Below are positions 34,964-47,800 of a DNA stretch of 64,000 nt, in pieces. The position numbers were made by a program, and so were the translations under genes. Below the pieces are notes generated by a model. The model was given only the letters and a program-made list of their open reading frames with translations. It searched no databases and had not been told where the DNA came from. The stretch covers positions 1,116,001 through 1,180,000 of the forward strand of contig JAJLTO010000004.1 of the NCBI GenBank assembly GCA_030568195.1, written 5' to 3'. Origin of the DNA: Dipodascopsis uninucleata var. uninucleata (lineage: Eukaryota; Ascomycota; Lipomycetes; Lipomycetales; Lipomycetaceae). Each line of letters opens with the position of its first letter. Position 1 is the stretch's first letter.

Positions 34964-35674
34964 GATGTATCTAAGCAAGACTCGTTGATAAATCAAATTA
35001 TTATATGCCTGAGCTCTTGAGTATCATAATCTGCCGCAGCATCCCACAAGCGATATCGCTTGTTATTTTTAGATACCTTCTAGCATCAGAATTCAGCCTG
35101 TAAAGAACTTTTCAGTTCTAGATTAAATACTAGATTCTTTGATCTAGTTCCTTATATGTAAACAATAGTATGAAGACTCATGAATTAGTTTGAGAAAAAT
35201 AGATATTCCCACGAAATGCATAGAAAATACAAGGCGTTTTGGCTCTTTTTCTATATAATATGAAATTTTTATGCCTAATGAGAAATAATCAAGAGATGCG
35301 GCTCAATATTACCTCTGCAACAGATCCAATTTTCGATAGCCTCTGAGCTACATAAAGCTTCTAACCGGCCAAATAATAATTCCTCGCTTGGGAATATTTC
35401 CTTTCGATCTTTCTATAGTGCATTTAGCCAAATGTACCACTAATCCTTTCATCGCTTTCCCGACATCTCAATGAGCTGATTTCATTATGCGCGGCTCAAG
35501 TCTTCAGTCTTACATGAAAACGATTCTGCATATATACCTCAAAGCCTAAAATTCACGATGTATAAGTAAACAACAAGCAAAAAAGTTTGTTCTTTTTGAC
35601 GAAGGAACGAAGCTTCAGTACAAATAGTTACATAAAGTGAATTATAGGGCTTTGCAAGACGAATCTGAGCTGCA
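34964..35674. other. Divergent promoter, small membrane protein and KEL3
   Basis: A 711 bp AT-rich region between two divergent genes. I see nothing coding. Confidence 0.45.
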
Positions 35675-37703
35675 ATGGCAAAGAAAAAAGATAAAACTGC
35701 TAAAAAGGCAAGAACTGCTGAAAAGGCTCAGAAAGCTCAAGCAAAATCTGCTCTTAAGCAGAAGAAGAAAGCGTCAAAGGTTGGAGAAGATGACGATGAC
35801 CAAGATATTGATGAAATTCTGGAGCAATATGCGCGTGAGGTTAGTAAAATGGACATATTCATGATTATAATAGAGTTATTAGTTAACATAATTACAGCAA
35901 GCAAGCTTAATGGCTGTTAAAACTGCTCAGGTTAGCAGGCCTTCTAAACGACTTAGTGCAACTCTCGTTGCTAGTCCTTCTCAGCACAGCAGGAAGGAGT
36001 TATTCCTTTTTGGCGGAGAAAGTGTAAACAATGTGGGCCTAGCTGAATTTTACAACGATCTTTATGTCTACAATGTGGATACAAATATTTGGCGTCAAAT
36101 TACTTCAAATAACAGTCCTTTGCCTAGAAGCGGCCACGCGATGTGTGTTCACCCACATACTGGTGTAATTCTTCTCTTTGGAGGGGAGTTTTCATCCCCA
36201 AAGCAGAATACATTTTATCACTATGGAGACACTTGGCTACTTGATGCTTCCACTAGAGAGTGGTCTAAGATAGAGACAAAGAAGGGCCCATCGGCTCGGT
36301 CAGGTCACCGAATGACATACTGGAAGAACTACATCATTCTCTTTGGAGGTTTCCGCGATCTTAGTGCATCTACTACATATTTGGGCGATCTATGGGCATT
36401 TGATGTCACAACCTATAAGTGGATTCAAATCGAGTTCCCTTCAAGTGCCATGAAGCCTGAGGGTCGAAGTGGGCATAGTCTTATTCCTACTGAAGACGGT
36501 GCGGTCCTTTGGGGTGGTTACTCCAAGGTGAAAAATTCTCAGAAGAAAATTGTTGGAAAAGTTCATACAGATACTTGGAACTTACGTCTCACTCCAGATC
36601 TGAAGGCTGTTCGATGGGAGCGAAGACGTAAAAGTGCATGGGCGCCTTCATCGAGGGTTGGTTGTTCTATGGTTTTTCATAAAGGTAGAGGCATTTTATT
36701 TGGTGGTGTCTACGATACAGATGAAACAGAAGAAACTCTTGATTCCGAGTTTTTTAATGATTTATATGCGTACCAAGTCAACTCGAATAAATGGTTTCCC
36801 CTTAAAATACGTCCACCTAGAAAGAAACTTATTGAGCAAGAGAAAGGACAAAAAATTATGGAGACAAATGAACTCGAGGAGAATCTCAACCGGCTTTTGA
36901 ACGGAGGGGACGCAAAGATATCAGCTCACGATGATTCCGATGACGAAATTGATAAGAAGCTAGCTGAAGATGAAGAAGAAGCGGTTGATAAAGTTGAGCA
37001 CACCGTAGTGCATACTATGCCATACCCTCGATTCAATGCAGCAGTTGCTGTGCAGCAAGATGCATTATATATTTATGGTGGTATGTGGGAATTAAAAGAC
37101 AAGGAATTTAATCTCGATAGCATGTATGGTATTGACCTAGGAAAGTTGGACGGCGTCAAAGTTATCTGGGAAGATTTCAAAGAAGACATTGAGCGAGCCG
37201 CTGAAGTTGAAGAGAGCAGTGATGATGATGATGATGATGATGATGGTGACGATAACGATGACGATGATGAAGATGAAAGCGAAGTTGGAGATGATAATGA
37301 CGAGGAAGTGGATATTTATGCGAAATCTGATGAGAAAGAAGATATTTTGGCGCAAGATGTTCTTGATGATGCAGAGCCATTGTCTGACCTAGCGTCTTCT
37401 CTTAATTTGCAAGATGATCCTCGACCATTTCTGCCACATCCTCGGCCATTTGAATCCCTACGAGCATTCTACAGCCGCACATCAGGTGTATTTATGGAAT
37501 GGGCAATTTCAGACAATAAGGATGATACTAAACGAGCTAAAGATCTTAAACGGGACGCTTTCAAGTTATGTGAAGAGAGATGGTGGGAGCGCATTGAGCA
37601 AGTTCGTGCTCTTGAAGATCAGTACGAAGAAAGTGGTGTAGGCGAGATTGTGGATTTGAGCACAAAGAATGCAGGAACGAGTGCTGGAAAGTCACGACGA
37701 TGA
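35675..37703 (+). CDS. KEL3: Kelch-repeat protein Kel3 (KLHDC4-like)
   Basis: Two exons, 35675-35839 and 35898-37703, give 656 residues. The first 50 residues are Lys/Ala-rich with a short acidic patch. The body is a kelch beta-propeller: blades are marked by LFLFGGE, ILLFGGEF, IILFGGF, AVLWGGYS, ILFGGVYD and LYIYGGMW with paired RSGH motifs (PRSGHAM, ARSGHRM, GRSGHSL). A long Asp/Glu tract near residues 480-530 is encoded by GAT repeats (37217-37250). The C-terminus carries the conserved LRAFYSRTSGVFMEWA typical of Kel3 and KLHDC4. The role is poorly known; the family is cytoplasmic. Confidence 0.88.
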
Positions 37704-37966
37704 CCTGATTTTGCTTTGCTTCATAATAATAGAAGCACATAAAAACATGTTTAAATATAAAATGTATAGATAGATATATAGATAGATATAAACATAATTT
37801 AAAAAGTCTTTAAACATAACCTGAATAACTCCGAGAGAATGCCAACGTGAAATTATCTATTATTCGTCTCGTCTATACAGGTACAAACTGACACTTTAAA
37901 TACAATACAAGCAGACAGGCCACTTTACATTAATCCAGAACAAAGCAAATCATAAAAAAGATCAGT

Positions 37967-38392
37967 TTATTTGAGAACAACATTCGCACTTCGTAATTGA
38001 AGATATTGCTGATCAACACCAGGCGGAAGATTTTTAATTGCGTCATAGATTTCTTTATTGTGGTATCGCATCCCGTTCGAGGGCATACGGTAAGGCGCAA
38101 CAAGTCCTGTAATATCACACCACCATTTTCTTGGTAAAACTGAGGGAGGAGCTTCCACGTTAGTATATGTTGGAAGATCCACTGATGGTTGCGCGTTAGC
38201 TAGTCTTTTTGACTCATCAGCGATAACTTGCTTAGCATTTTTCACTCTCTTCGTTGGAGCTTTTGCACGTGGATTTCGGAATGGTTTTGGTACCGGCATG
38301 ATGTCAGCATCGAACAAGGTGAACGGTGGAGTATTCTCACCAGATTGTGAAACCATCGGCGAAGAAGGCGTTGGAGACGAAGGAACTGTCAT
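37967..38392 (-). CDS. IES6: INO80 complex subunit Ies6
   Basis: A single exon of 141 residues, near the usual length. The conserved half is the YL1 C-terminal domain: PPSVLPRKWWCDITGLVAPY, then NGMRYHNKEIYDAIKNLPPG and the end QQYLQLRSANVVLK. In the middle, PKPFRNPRAKAPTKRVKNAKQ matches the basic KPFKxP motif of Ies6. Ies6 binds Arp5 and couples ATP hydrolysis by INO80 to nucleosome sliding in the nucleus. The window also encodes Arp4, another INO80 subunit, but the two genes are 33 kb apart. Identification is firm. Confidence 0.92.
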   Translation of the reverse strand: MTVPSSPTPSSPMVSQSGENTPPFTLFDADIMPVPKPFRNPRAKAPTKRVKNAKQVIADESKRLANAQPSVDLPTYTNVEAPPSVLPRKWWCDITGLVAPYRMPSNGMRYHNKEIYDAIKNLPPGVDQQYLQLRSANVVLK

Positions 38393-39061
38393 TTTTCTGT
38401 TGTAATGAAAGAGTATGAATCACGATGTATAAAGAAGAGGAGGGAAAAGTTGAAAATAGCAATTTCCAATCATTTTGAATGTTTTGCTAGTCGAGAATAT
38501 TATTTCATCTCCCAAACCATAGCTTAGAATTTCTACCTTCTACCGCATAGTCAACACTAAGTCATATACGCTATTTATAGCTTATAAGCTAGTCATTGTT
38601 AAATAAAAGTTCCTATTTAATTTCCTAATATCTACAACAAAACCCTGCGGGAATTTTCTATGAGGTTTGATAAATATTCGTCGATCCTTAACTAAGATTT
38701 GAATCACTGTTCAATCTCCAGGGAAGTAGAGTGATATTATAAGAGCTGGTTTAATGCCTCCCTAAAACTTCTAATCTTGAATTTATACACCTATAGATTC
38801 GAATTAGATTCAGTTAGATACAAACTTGTTGTATATACAATGATCATAGCTTTATCTATATTTCTAATATTTTAAATTATCATTAAACATTAAATCTAAA
38901 GTTGGCCGCGCTTGGGTAATCATGCCAAACAAAAATTTATTCTGGCATAGAAGACACCGCCTTCGAGAATCAAATCAAAACAAAAAAATCACAACGCCAT
39001 ACTCAAGAAGAACTTGTAAACGATCGTATGATATGCAACTCTATTATATCTTAAAAGTTGA
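38393..39061. other. Intergenic, IES6 upstream side
   Basis: AT-rich sequence between IES6 and the GT2 gene, both on the minus strand. No coding signal is seen. Confidence 0.5.
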
Positions 39062-40801
39062 TTAAAGTCGTTGCCTGTTTGATGGCTTAAGTGAGACTTC
39101 ATAGTTATAGTTGTCTGTCCAAAACTGTAAGATCTGAGTTTTCAAGGCAGGAATAGCACCAAAAATTGTTCCTGCGATAGGAAACAAGATGTAATCTATT
39201 AAATAAAAGGCACTTTCTCTGTCGAATAATGGAATGTGCTTTAGTGGATCACGGCCATCGTCATCCAGATCAGTCGAGCTAAGAGCTGAGTTAATAACTT
39301 TCCGTCGAAGTCTGACAGCACTGGCATGGAATCTCTCATACAGAGCTGTCTGTATCACGACACCAATATACGCAGCCGTTCTAAGATGGGCAGTGTAGAA
39401 CAAGACGCTGCTTGCCAACTTACTTGGTGAAGTATTACTGATTATAGGTAGTATGGAGCACGCAAGTACATCAATAAAATAGTGAAGTGGAAGAAAGTGA
39501 GCTTCGTACATCCGATGCAGGAGGACCAATAAACGCCAATAGTCCGAAATCCTGGACCCGAACTTGAATCCGTTGGACAAGTTTCCAGACACCGCCTTAT
39601 CATCTCCATATTGTGGTAGACTATAATCCTTGTTTTCTTCAAACTTCACAAACAGACCAACTGTCCTGCGAATGGTATACCCAGAATCAACCATACCCCA
39701 CATATGACGACAAGCCTGCCTAAATCTAGCTTTATGGGAAGACGATAACCAAGCAAGCGTACCAGAATTCAAGACTTCAGGTGCAACATTGCAATGTGAT
39801 GCAGGACTGAAAATAGGAACTGTCTTCATTCTCCCGTCAGTCTCAAAATAACATTTAAGGAACATATGGAGATCCTCACCGATAGCCTCAGGACCGCTGT
39901 CCCAGAAATCGACACTTTCTGCAAGAGACAGAGAAACTGAATACACAGAAGTGGGAGTTATAATTCTAGAAGATTCATATAGACTAGCAATTCCAGCTGC
40001 AGACCACAACATATCTGCACATCTCACAATGGGAGCTATGGCATCAGCATTTCTATCGAACACTATAGGTGGAATGAACATGATATATTCATTTGTATCA
40101 GTCGTGGTCATATAGTACATGCCAATCGACTCGAAGTAACACGGCAGTAAGTGGGTATCAGCATCCATAATAGTGAGCACATATTTTCTTTTGTGGTCAT
40201 TCTTGGATCGGATTTCTCGAGCTGCACTTCTTGTTGCCCAGTTAATATTAGATGATTTACCGGTAGCTTCACCGGTAACTCCACTTGGATGTATCGTGAA
40301 TGACATGTGTCTAAAATACTTAGAGTACTCCGAAATGAGAGTGTGCGCTTTAGTATCCGCAGCTTTCTCGTTCTGTTCCATAGAAAGATAGATCTCATAG
40401 TCAATCTTTGCTAACGCGTGACTTGCCAACATACTCAGCGTCTCACGCAGCGTATCGAAGGATTCCTTATAGTTTGGAATGAAAATAGCATGTAAAGGTC
40501 TCTGCTCGTAGGCCATCAGAGTATTGGTATCATCTGAAACATAACCATTACTACCAATGTTCAAATGTTTTCGACGGAGCTCTCTCGAAACAATGAACAT
40601 ACCAACACAAGATCTGATAGCAAATGATACCACAAACATATGGCAAAAGATGGTAAAGATTATGAAGAAACATGAATTAATCCCACATATGCTGAACAAA
40701 ATAAGTATCGCTGTTGAAAGGCCAGGAGTCACCCTTGCCAAATATCGCATAGGCAACAAACCCACTTTATACCTAGAAGCGGAAATACCTATGTATCGCA
40801 T
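39062..40801 (-). CDS. GT2-family membrane glycosyltransferase, substrate unknown
   Basis: 579 residues from the ATG at 40801. Two N-terminal membrane helices (about residues 27-72) precede a GT-A catalytic domain. Nucleotide-sugar binding is by MDADTHL (about residue 212), with GEDLHMFLK near 307 as the acid/base motif and RQACRHMWG near 361 in the place of QxxRW. Further membrane segments follow near the C-terminus. The motif set is that of processive inverting synthases (chitin, hyaluronan, cellulose type), but the protein is not a chitin synthase. A short upstream exon is possible: minus-strand ATG at 40939 (MNYPFDSKFYFGYASR) could splice to an AAAG acceptor just before the listed start. 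I could not settle this. Confidence 0.75.
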   Translation of the reverse strand: MRYIGISASRYKVGLLPMRYLARVTPGLSTAILILFSICGINSCFFIIFTIFCHMFVVSFAIRSCVGMFIVSRELRRKHLNIGSNGYVSDDTNTLMAYEQRPLHAIFIPNYKESFDTLRETLSMLASHALAKIDYEIYLSMEQNEKAADTKAHTLISEYSKYFRHMSFTIHPSGVTGEATGKSSNINWATRSAAREIRSKNDHKRKYVLTIMDADTHLLPCYFESIGMYYMTTTDTNEYIMFIPPIVFDRNADAIAPIVRCADMLWSAAGIASLYESSRIITPTSVYSVSLSLAESVDFWDSGPEAIGEDLHMFLKCYFETDGRMKTVPIFSPASHCNVAPEVLNSGTLAWLSSSHKARFRQACRHMWGMVDSGYTIRRTVGLFVKFEENKDYSLPQYGDDKAVSGNLSNGFKFGSRISDYWRLLVLLHRMYEAHFLPLHYFIDVLACSILPIISNTSPSKLASSVLFYTAHLRTAAYIGVVIQTALYERFHASAVRLRRKVINSALSSTDLDDDGRDPLKHIPLFDRESAFYLIDYILFPIAGTIFGAIPALKTQILQFWTDNYNYEVSLKPSNRQRL

Positions 40802-41891
40802 TCTCTTTGAGATATGTTTATCTAGATGCCAACTATGATAAAAATGACCTGTTCACCCCAGTTATTCAGGAACAGAAAGCACCAAATTATACCGTGACGC
40901 GTACCCAAAGTAAAACTTAGAATCGAATGGGTAGTTCATGCGCTTTTCGTTGAAGAAAATACTGAATATAATAAATGGTGTGAGTCTGCAGATTCACACT
41001 GTTACGAATCAAATGCTTAGCAGGTAAGATACATTTCATACGGATAATCTCATCCTGAAAAGGCCTACTCCATCTGACAGACGACCACTCGATCACGTTT
41101 TAATTACTGCATATACTAATGATAAATCTTTTATACTTCCGGATAATCCTATTCAGCTGCTCCACAAGAATTATAACGATAGTACAGGTGTAAAAGAATT
41201 CAATATCTTTAACGCTTCGTCAAGGTTTGCTCGATTATTAGAACCGGTTGAAGTTTACCAAGGCACACTTTGTGGCTGAGAATTCCATTGAAGCCTTAAT
41301 ATCAGGACAGTGTGGCGCACCTTGACATCTGCATGCAGCTCTAGTACAACTCTTGTACGACAAATGGACTTAATATACACCCTAAACCAATACTGCAAAA
41401 TATTAAGTAAGCACAATACACCACGTTTATACTCGTGCTCGCTGTTAAGGTCCATCTTAAGAACAAAGGAAGACATATTTATACCTTGTAAACATGTATT
41501 GAAAAATACATCAATTCTAAATTTAGGCAAAAAAGAGGATATGGTTAAAAGCATTATAGGAGAAAATGACAGAGAACTTAAAAAGACAAACACCAGTGTA
41601 TGAAATATGAATATTAAAGACATTAATTAGAATGATCTTGAAATATGAATGAAAACAATAAGGTACTTTTGCATCAAAAAGAGAGGATAAAACAATAGAG
41701 TGGCATTTAAAACATAAAAAAAGGATTACAATCATAATGTCTGATAACAATAATAAGTACTATATAGCGTAGTCGTCTCTAAATGCAATCTTCTGCATAT
41801 TATCTCTGAAGAATAGAAACTCAGTAAGAAAGCAACAATTAATAAAAAGATCCTAATAATGTAATCCTGTCATGTCTGCGCATCGTGAAAA
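40802..41891. other. Intergenic, GT2 upstream region
   Basis: About 1.1 kb between the GT2 gene and the formin 3' end. It may include a first GT2 exon near 40895-40939. Otherwise I see AT-rich sequence with no recognisable gene. Confidence 0.4.
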
Positions 41892-44800
41892 TTATGTAGT
41901 GGATTCTTTGCTTGTTACGTCACTTCCTAAAGAGCGTATCTCTTGCTGTGAATCTTCAAAGTTCTCTGACACATCTGAATTAGCAGATCCATCTGAGCTC
42001 TGATTCAGATAGTCGAAGACATAGTCAAATTGGTTCGCTTGAGCTTGAGGTTCGCCACAAGCACCAGCCATTATAGTTTCATTAACATCTGAAGAAATGT
42101 CCATACTATTAGGAAGCAACGGCGTTTGACTTCCTTGATCTGCTCCATTTGACTCCACCACTTGCCCTGTCGGTTCATGTTTTTCCACAACATTATTATC
42201 TTCATTATGATCCTCTACTCGCTGTTTAATAACGTCACTAGTGCTACCGACAGTTGTCACTTCAGTCGCCATTCCAGACTCATGTTCAGGTTTTCCATGA
42301 GTAGTCAAAATCCCTCTCACTGTATCTGTATCTTGATTTTCCTCGGATACAACTATATCTAACTGCTCTTGTAGTGATTCACCAATCTCCTCCAGTCGCG
42401 AAGATCGTGGCTCTGAATTGTCAACTTCCTCTTTATGTTCTACTGAGATCACTCTGTCTGATTGTTCTACTAAGGAACCACTATTTGATATTTCATTACC
42501 ACCTACACTGGCCTCTGATGAAATCTCTAAGTTTTCATCTGTCTGAGTGGATTTCGCTAATGAGTCCGTACTATCATTAGTATCTGCATTGAAGTTATCT
42601 GAAACTTTTGACGCTATATTCTCACTCTCATTTGAATTTGTATCGTCCATAGATGAAATAGATTTATCCAATGACGACGATGAGCTGTCATTTGAATCAG
42701 ATCTCCCTTCAGGCTTATCTAACTGAAGGCGTCTTTGTGTCTGGGCTCGTCGAGCTGCAGCTCGCCGACGTGCTGCCCTTGCATCACCCGTCTGAGGACC
42801 CGCCGCTCTGAGCTTGGCAAGTAAATTATCCATAACCGCAGCACTTTCCGACGTATCCTTTTCTGTTTCCCCCCCACGAGCCTTTCCAAGATCATCAAGT
42901 ACGACAGCTTTCTTCTGTGCTTCCAAAATATTTTTTCTTCGTATCTCATATAATCTCTGTTCCTCCTCGCGCTGAAGGTTTTCTTTTCTAGCTTTCTGAA
43001 AGTCAGAGAGAAAATTAGAGAACTTCAAGAAAAATGTCTGCCTTGATGAAGAATCCCTCACGTCTTCACCAAAGTATTTTAAAACATTATCAAAAATAGT
43101 TTGTGTATTCCGTAGATGCTCCTCCATATATTCCTTCTTTTTTCTAGCTTCAGGGAGAAATGGAACAATTACTTTTAAAACTCTATCTTCAGGATGGAAA
43201 ATACTTCTATCTGACAGATTGCCAAAGTCTATAGAGTCCTGAACGTTTTTAATTGCCTGCACAAATTGTCTGCAGTCAGACTGAAGCTGCTCTACTGATA
43301 ACTTCGAGGCGGGAACGACAACACTTAAATCGTCCAAAAACGCATCTAAATAAGGGAAAGATGTCCGTACAATTTTTTCCACATAATGCAAAAACGTCAT
43401 TGTATTTTGTTCATCCTTGGTAAATGCCAGTCGCTGAAGAGTGCCTACTTTAAAACCAGTCGCTTGCTTCTTCGGGTCGTTCATGTAATTTCCAACTGCA
43501 AGAATAATATCCAAAAGACTTCGAAGATTACCAGAATGCCTGATGGCTTCACTAGCTGAATCTATAAGTTTGAGCTTACCGACAAGCTCTTCATAATCTT
43601 TCTCTAGATTCTGGGTCAGAAGAAGAGCCCGCATTCTAGATCGCCAATATCCTTGTAAGTTAAAGCATAGCTCCAAATATAGCTGATCAGCTCTCGAAAG
43701 TTCTGAAGGGTCTTTCTCACGTGTACGTTTTTCTGTAGAATTTGACCAAATCGTACTATATGGTATGAAGTTACGTGATACTGAATCAGGTATTCGCGTG
43801 AGCTCATCTTTAGCCAAAAACTCCAGGACGTTACCATTTCGCATAACATCCTTGTCACATCGCAATATCTTAAAAATCAACTCGTCAACAGGCAAATTTG
43901 CGAATGCATGAAGATTGATCATAAACTGCTGCGCTAAATCACGAGATATAAAACTTTTCTTCTCCTCATTCTTGTTCTTTGAGGTATTTGTAAGCTTCTT
44001 CACTTCTTTAGCAGCAAAGATACGTTCCACTTCTGCGAAGATACCTTTAGAGTAAAGTACGCCATAAATCTCAGCCCGTGAAGCCTTTTTCTTCTTTTTG
44101 CTCTTTGTCTTTCGTTTTGCAGACTCATTTTTGTCAAACTGTTCGTCTGTTCCTTCTCCGTTGGTCAGGCTAATTCCTCCATCACCTTCATCATCAGTTT
44201 CTTCTTCCTCATCTTCCTCGTCTTCCTCCTCGTCTTCAAGCTCATTGTCATCTTGTGCCCAAAGAGTGTACTCCACTGCATCCAACTTCTCCCAATGCAT
44301 AGGTTTCAGTTTCTTTCGTGGCCGGATTCCTAAAGTGCCTGGGGACTCTTCTTGCGCTGCAGTCGCCTTGGAAGGTTGTCTACCAGATGATGGTGGTGGT
44401 AAAGGTGGCGCCATAGGAGCTCCTCCAGCACTTGGAAGAGGGGGAGGTGGTGGTGGTGGTGCTCCATTAGTACCTGGAAGAGGAGGCGCTGGAGGTGGTG
44501 GTGCTCCGCTAGCACCTGGAAGAGGTGGTGCTGGAGGTGGTGGTGCTCCGCTAGCACCTGGAAGAGGTGGTGCTGGAGGTGGTGGTACTCCACTAGTACC
44601 TGGAAGAGGAGGTGCTGGAGGTGGTGGTGCTCCACCTGAAATTTGAGGAGGCGCAGGTGGTGGTGGAATTGCAGATGGGTCAGCTTCTGGTATTATATCA
44701 TCTGCCGCAGTTGCCGACATTGAAGGTGGTGGTGGTGGTGGTGGTGGTGGAGCAGAATCAAGAGGCACAAGACTATCATTGCTTTGCACATACTTGAGAT

Positions 44801-47800
44801 TCTCAGGCATAGATGGAGGTAAATGATGTAGTGGTGGACCTCTGGCAGCGTCTTGAATTATATCAGCACCAATCGCATCAATAGACCCTGTAGCATTACG
44901 AATATTCGCAGGAGAAGTAAAGACCTCGGTCTTACCTCTAACAGAACCTAAAGCAGCACCTCCAACAGAACCACTAAAAGAACCACTAACAGAACCGTCA
45001 ACAGCGTTTCCTATTGAGCCTTCAGTTGCAGTGCCTGTCCTTGCTCCCAATAGCGAAGACTCCGGTCGTGATGAGCCGTTAAAATCGCCTTCCGACAAAT
45101 TTGTCTTGGATACACTCGAAGCTTCAAAACCAGACTGGAATAAAGCTGATCTACCCTTTGTACCATCACGATCCATGATAGAAATAGCAGATGACGTTAC
45201 ATGCCCTGGAATATCAGCAAGCAAAGCCGATTTTGATGATAAACTACTATTTGTTCTAGTCATGACATTATCCGAAACGTGAAGCAGTCCAGATGATCTA
45301 GAGGGCGAGATAGATGAATCCTCATAAGTCATCCGATCCTCCCTGCTATCATCTAGAAGCATAGAACGTACAACATATCCACGGGATCCTCTATTAGAGT
45401 TTGGGGACTTCTTTGGGGTAGAATGCTCTGAAGATTCATGCTCAGATATGTACACTTCTGGAGCACCATACGCAGTAGAAGCCTCATAAGTAGCTGATTC
45501 TTCATCGTCACTATCATCGATTTTTTTGACTCTGCTAGTGAGCTCTGCCAAATAAGACTGCGAAACATCCTTTAATACAATAGAATCTCTCGGTAGAGGT
45601 TTCCTTGGTCCTCTTGGTTTACCTATAGTAGCTCCTCTAGCTTTCTGTTCCTGACCATTATCCCCATAGTCACTATGACTCGATATATCATCTGTAGACT
45701 CTTCTTTAATGAGAGGGTTATAAGACTTGCGTGATTGAGTAGTTTCAATAGAAGACATAGAATCCGACTTCAAATGAGATGTAGAATATCTTCCTCGTGA
45801 TGCAACATAACTATCGCGAGACCTAGAACTTCCCAAAACAGCATTACTAGCAATATTCTGATAGTATTCTTGTTCTTTAGCTTCACGTTGTACAATATCC
45901 ATTCTTTGTCTGAGTTGTAATAACTTGGCTGATGGTTCAATACTACTGTCCCATGCTCGACCTTCAGCTCTGTAATCATTAAGACGATTCTCTAGTTGAG
46001 CCTCCAAACGATCGAGAAGTTCTCGCTTATTAATACCACCATTATTAGTTATAGAACCAAATGTTGGTTTGCTATAAGGTGAAAGACTATCTTGCTCATA
46101 AAGAAGCAAAAATAGCTCTCGTATCTCACTTTCTGCATTTTGCAGTTGTATCATATGCTGACGAGTGAGTTCCTCAATCTGATTTTGAAGAGCTGCATTT
46201 GCCTTTTTCTGCAAAGATATAATCTCTGCTTGCTCTGTTAACTCTTTTTGAAGTTTGGCAACCATACCATCTGCCCCTAGAGCTACTTGCGCAGCCATTT
46301 CGTCTCGCTCGGCCAATGCGATTTCTGCCTTCTTGTTCGCTTCCATTGCTTCGAGAACAGCTCGTCTAGCTTGATCTTCCGTAGACATCTTATTCATGAT
46401 CTCCTGTACCGAGAACTGAAGCGTAGAACGCAGGTCTCTGTCAGGCAATATACGATCCATCACCACATAAGATAAAATTCCATCGATGAGTTTGAATACA
46501 TGAGCCCTATCTTCTGTCATGTCGTCACGAACCAGTAACATATGTTGCATTGTAGATACGAAGAAATCTTCCGAACCAGTTCCTTTGACACGTCTCCAAA
46601 TATCCTCTGCAATTTCCACTGGATCGTCAAGATCACGTATTTCATCCTCCTGTAGCCTTTCCATAAGATCTTCGTAATCAAGAGCAGCTGCATCTTCGTA
46701 TTGCTGGATTTGTTCATCTATCAAATCATAATGAAATTCTTGCATTATTTCAACAATACGAGGTAATCCCGCTGATTTTAATTGAGATCTAATATGAACT
46801 CGAACTTTTATATCCTCAGAGCCTTGAGCTAGAATGTTGATTAAGAGAAGAGTAGCTACGCTGTATTCCATTAACATACTTTCAGATCCGATTCCTCCAG
46901 CTCTGACTTCTTCGCTTGCACCAACCATCGAACCCATTTTTCCGCGACCAGTGAGTGTTTTCTCAACTGTTTTCAACCAACCGTCGAATCTATTCTGTTC
47001 ATTGAGATTGCTTTTAAGTTGATCAAATGCATTTATCACTTGTGTATGGCCATAAGGACGAGCCCAATGTGCCAAAAATGTGAGGATATCAGTAACGAGC
47101 TTTCTCGTACTAAGACGAGGAGAGACTATTGACCCAATAAGAGCAGGAATGCATCTAGTCGACTGTAAAGCTTCGTCTGCAGCGTCTTCAAGATTAAGAA
47201 GAGCTTTTAGGCATTTGACATAATCATATTCACGCTCAATTTCCTCTTCCTTAAATCTAGAATATCGTGTATTTATCTGCTGAATAACGGTGCACAGAGC
47301 AAGCTGACCCTGCGCTTCGCAAAACTGACGAACCCATACAATTGGCTCAGTTCGCAAGCATACCCAAAGATTTCCCAACTGCTTAGCACTAATAGACCGA
47401 TCCATTATTTTACGAACATACCACTCGGGTGTATTTTCATTCTCTCGCGCAGATCCTCTTCGGCGCTCATTTTGAAATTCGGTCAAAGCATCTTGATGAA
47501 TTAACATCCATTTTTTAGCTGTTGGATAATTTAACATTTGCTGTCGAGCCTGCTGAGGTAATGATTTGAAATTTCGTTTGTTCATCAACTCTTGAAACAT
47601 ACGGTCGATAGCTGCATCGTTCTTTGGTTTCTCCAACATAAACTCCGATGTAGTCGAATATGACGATGCTACCGAATATCTGTTAGACGCTGTCTTCATA
47701 GCTCGTGACTGATATAAACTTCGATCGTCCGTTTCTAGAGAATATAGACTAGCTCTACTAGACATCGCTAGGTCCAAGCTACCATTTCTCGAAATATCCA

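Noticed and set aside
37137-37380. His- and Ile-rich frames near the KEL3 GAT repeat
   Set aside because: They are antisense and shifted readings of the poly-Asp codon repeat of KEL3.
44098-44646. Gly- and Ser-rich plus-strand frame of 182 codons
   Set aside because: It is the antisense of the formin FH1 proline tract and the acidic run, a composition artefact.
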